Shown here in pieces: positions 4,650 through 6,246 of a stretch of DNA of 6,246 bases. This DNA comes from an uncultured Alistipes sp. (GTDB lineage Bacteria > Bacteroidota > Bacteroidia > Bacteroidales > Rikenellaceae). The notes under the pieces were generated by a model. It saw only the letters and a list, made by a program, of their open reading frames with translations. It was not told the DNA's origin and did no database searches. How positions within the stretch are numbered: the first letter of the stretch is position 1; every line of letters begins with the position of its first letter. The stretch covers positions 1-6,246 of the forward strand of contig CAKVKI010000155.1 of the NCBI GenBank assembly GCA_934754975.1, in the 5' to 3' direction. Made by a program: the position numbers and the translations under genes.

Positions 4650-5810
4650 ATGAAAATTACGATTCTAGGACCTGCGCATCCCTACCGCGGGGGATTGGCT
4701 TCGATCATGGAGATCATGGCCCGCACGTTCCGGCTGCGGGGCAACGAGGTCGATATCAAAACCTTCACACTGCAATATCCGTCGCTGCTCTTCCCCGGTA
4801 AGAGCCAGACCGTCGATACGCCTCCGCCCGCCGACCTCGACATCTGCCGGTGCGTCAATACGGTCAATCCCTTCAATTGGCTCCGCGTGGGCCGCCGCAT
4901 CCGCCGGGAGCGGCCCGATTTCGTGCTGATGAAGTACTGGACGCCCTTCATGGCGCCCTGCTTCGGCACCATCGCGCGCATCGCGCGCGGCAACGGCCAC
5001 ACGAAGGTCCTCTGCCAGATCGACAATGTCGAGCCGCACGAACACCACCTGACCGATAAACCCTTCAACCGCTATTACCTGTGTGCCGTGGACGGTTTCG
5101 TCTATATGTCCGAGCAGGTACACCGCGAACTGGGCGCTTACAGCAAGGCTCCGGCGCTTTTTTCGCCGCATCCGCTGTTTGAGAATTTCGGCGAACGGGT
5201 GGCGCGCTCCGAAGCGTGCGTCCGGCTGGGACTCGATCCGGCGATAAGCTATGTGCTGTTTTTCGGTCTGATCCGCGATTATAAGGGACTCGATCTGCTG
5301 CTCGATGCGTGGGCCGTGCTGAAGCGCACGGGATGCGCCGAAGGGCGCAAACTCATCGTCGCCGGCGAATTTTACGCTCCGAAAGAGCGTTACCTGCGCC
5401 AGATCGCCGACAACGGCCTGCAGGACGACGTGATTCTCCACGACCGGTTTATTCCCGACGAGCAGGTGAAGTACTATTTTTCGGCCGCCGACTTCGTCGT
5501 GCAGCCCTATAAAACGGCCACGCAGAGCGGCGTGACACAGATCGCTTACCAGTTCTGCGTTCCTATGGTCGTCACGAATGTCGGGGGGCTGGCCGAGATC
5601 GTGCCCGACGGGCGGGTAGGGTATGTGTGCGAACCGACAGTACAGGGAGTCGCCGAAGCCGTTGCGAAGATGTACGAGGGGAACGCGATCGAGCGTTTCC
5701 GGCTGAACTGCATCAAGGAGCGCAAGCGTTTCTCGTGGGAAGAGATGTGCAGCCGCATTACGGAGCTGTACGAGCGGGTGAGCCGGCCCGACTCTTTGGA
5801 GCGGCCGTAG
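4650..5810 (+). CDS. GT4-type (GT-B fold) glycosyltransferase
   Basis: A 386-residue cytosolic or membrane-associated sugar transferase, probably acting on an envelope glycan or glycolipid; donor and acceptor cannot be read from the sequence. The N-terminal Rossmann half opens with MKITILGPAHPYRGGLA, whose glycine loop (GG at 14-15) is typical of GT-B acceptor domains. The C-terminal half has FFGLIRDYKGLDLLLDAW (204-221), the usual start of the nucleotide-sugar domain, then IPDEQVKYYFSAADFVVQPY (268-287) and PMVVTNVGGLAEIV (305-318). The E-x7-E motif expected before PMVV is absent: no Glu occurs between 271 and 316, where TATQSGVTQIAY stands instead. The ATG at 4650 is chosen because relatives begin with this M-K-I; an in-frame ATG at 4617 lies upstream of the promoter. 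The gene stands alone between terminators, not in an evident polysaccharide cluster. Confidence 0.92.
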   Translation: MKITILGPAHPYRGGLASIMEIMARTFRLRGNEVDIKTFTLQYPSLLFPGKSQTVDTPPPADLDICRCVNTVNPFNWLRVGRRIRRERPDFVLMKYWTPFMAPCFGTIARIARGNGHTKVLCQIDNVEPHEHHLTDKPFNRYYLCAVDGFVYMSEQVHRELGAYSKAPALFSPHPLFENFGERVARSEACVRLGLDPAISYVLFFGLIRDYKGLDLLLDAWAVLKRTGCAEGRKLIVAGEFYAPKERYLRQIADNGLQDDVILHDRFIPDEQVKYYFSAADFVVQPYKTATQSGVTQIAYQFCVPMVVTNVGGLAEIVPDGRVGYVCEPTVQGVAEAVAKMYEGNAIERFRLNCIKERKRFSWEEMCSRITELYERVSRPDSLERP

Positions 5811-5853
5811 GTTCGCAGAATCCTCTTTCCGGTTCCGGAGACAGGTGCGAAAT

Positions 5854-5891
5854 AAATCCCCGGCTGAAAACCATGTTTCAGCCGGGGATTT
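5854..5891. terminator. Bidirectional terminator between convergent genes
   Basis: AAATCCCCGGCTGAAA (5854-5869), a six-base loop and its exact complement (5876-5891) form a perfect 16-bp stem. AT-rich ends give T-rich 3' flanks on both strands (ATTTG on plus, ATTTATTTC on minus). It lies 43 bp after the glycosyltransferase stop and 32 bp after the CoA-ligase stop, so it can serve both. Confidence 0.85.
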
Positions 5892-5923
5892 GTCGGATCT
5901 GATGCCGCTAAGGCCGCGAACGG

Positions 5924-6246
5924 CTACTTGTTTTCGTCTCCGTGCCGTATCTCTTTGCGGCGGATCTTGCCGCTGATCGTCTTGGGCAGTTCCTCTACGA
6001 ATTCGATGATGCGCGGATATTTGTAAGGCGCCGTGATCTGCTTCACATGGTTCTGCAACTCCTTGATCAGTGCTTCCCCGGCCTGCTCCCTGTACTTCTC
6101 GCCGAGGATGATCGTCGCCTTGACCACCTGTCCGCGGATTTCGTCGGGCACGCCCGTAATGGCGCACTCCACCACGGCGGGGTGCGTCATCAGCGCGCTC
6201 TCCACCTCGAAAGGCCCGATGCGGTAGCCCGAACTCTTAATCACAT
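5924..6246 (-). CDS. Acyl/acetyl-CoA synthetase (AMP-forming), C-terminal domain, partial
   Basis: The last 107 codons of an ANL-superfamily adenylate-forming enzyme; the large N-terminal AMP-binding domain lies beyond the right edge. The fragment starts at the hinge/A8 region ([15 protein letters not shown]) and ends with [14 protein letters not shown], the A10 motif, whose first Lys after SG (codon at 5966-5968) is the catalytic lysine needed for adenylation. The enzyme would activate a carboxylic acid (acetate or a short/medium-chain fatty acid) to its acyl-CoA with ATP. The form [12 protein letters not shown] and [15 protein letters not shown] resembles medium-chain acyl-CoA synthetases more than classical Acs, but substrate cannot be fixed from this end. 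The GTG visible near the edge is an internal Val codon, not a start. Convergent with the glycosyltransferase; functional linkage to the thioesterase upstream is not implied. Confidence 0.93.
   Translation of the reverse strand, partial: VIKSSGYRIGPFEVESALMTHPAVVECAITGVPDEIRGQVVKATIILGEKYREQAGEALIKELQNHVKQITAPYKYPRIIEFVEELPKTISGKIRRKEIRHGDENK

Noticed and set aside
4665..6167. A 500-codon open frame on the minus strand opposite the glycosyltransferase and into the CoA-ligase region
   Set aside because: It is antisense to a clearly recognisable glycosyltransferase, overlaps the CoA-ligase gene in a different frame, and runs through a 16-bp terminator stem. Its composition (rich in R, H, A, D) is typical of antisense frames in GC-rich DNA.
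6242..6244. GTG as a start codon for a short stand-alone protein at the right edge
   Set aside because: The encoded residues begin in the middle of the conserved hinge/A8 motif of CoA synthetases, so the gene continues beyond the window and this is an internal Val codon.
3110..6246. Thioesterase plus CoA synthetase as a fatty-acid release and activation system
   Set aside because: The two genes are more than 2 kb apart, on opposite strands, and separated by several terminators and an unrelated glycosyltransferase. Nothing in the sequence links them.

Overview
The window looks like a chromosomal segment of a GC-rich Bacteroidota genome; an Alistipes/Rikenellaceae-type gut commensal is my best guess. 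Four start regions carry the Bacteroidota -7 promoter element TAnnTTTG instead of a sigma70 box. The gene families also fit: a secreted M16 protease, a DUF2975 protein with its YozG-type regulator, a bacterial acyl-ACP thioesterase, and a glycosyltransferase beginning MKITILGPAHPYRGG. Genus is inferred from family resemblance and base composition only.

Left part (1-3007, all minus strand). A four-helix membrane protein of the DUF975/YciC-like type (3007-2396) is closed by a strong UUCG-loop terminator. A second unit then starts from its own promoter: DUF2975 membrane protein (2250-1561), a 73-residue Cro/CI-type HTH regulator (1501-1280) and, 25 bp further on, a secreted M16 zinc metallopeptidase that runs off the left edge. 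A run of nine G lies just in front of the regulator's start codon. An 11-base sequence occurs both upstream of the unit's promoter and upstream of the regulator.

Middle part (3040-4489, plus strand). A divergent promoter pair separates the DUF975-like gene from an acyl-ACP thioesterase (3110-3838) with a complete catalytic set. It is followed by a bacterioferritin-like protein (3912-4448) with all six diiron ligands and the haem-ligand methionine. Five bases before the ferritin start codon ends a perfect 11-bp hairpin with a T6 tract, so ferritin transcripts seem to have to pass a terminator-like leader. This is the most interesting regulatory structure in the window.

Right part (4456-6246). 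Two tandem terminators isolate a GT4-type glycosyltransferase (4650-5810). Its -7 element sits four bases from the start codon, which predicts a leaderless mRNA. A perfect 16-bp inverted repeat serves as a bidirectional terminator between this gene and the convergent 3' end of an acyl/acetyl-CoA synthetase (minus strand, cut by the right edge).

No RNA gene, mobile element, CRISPR array or clearly undescribed multi-gene system is visible. Gene content is ordinary; the points of interest are regulatory.
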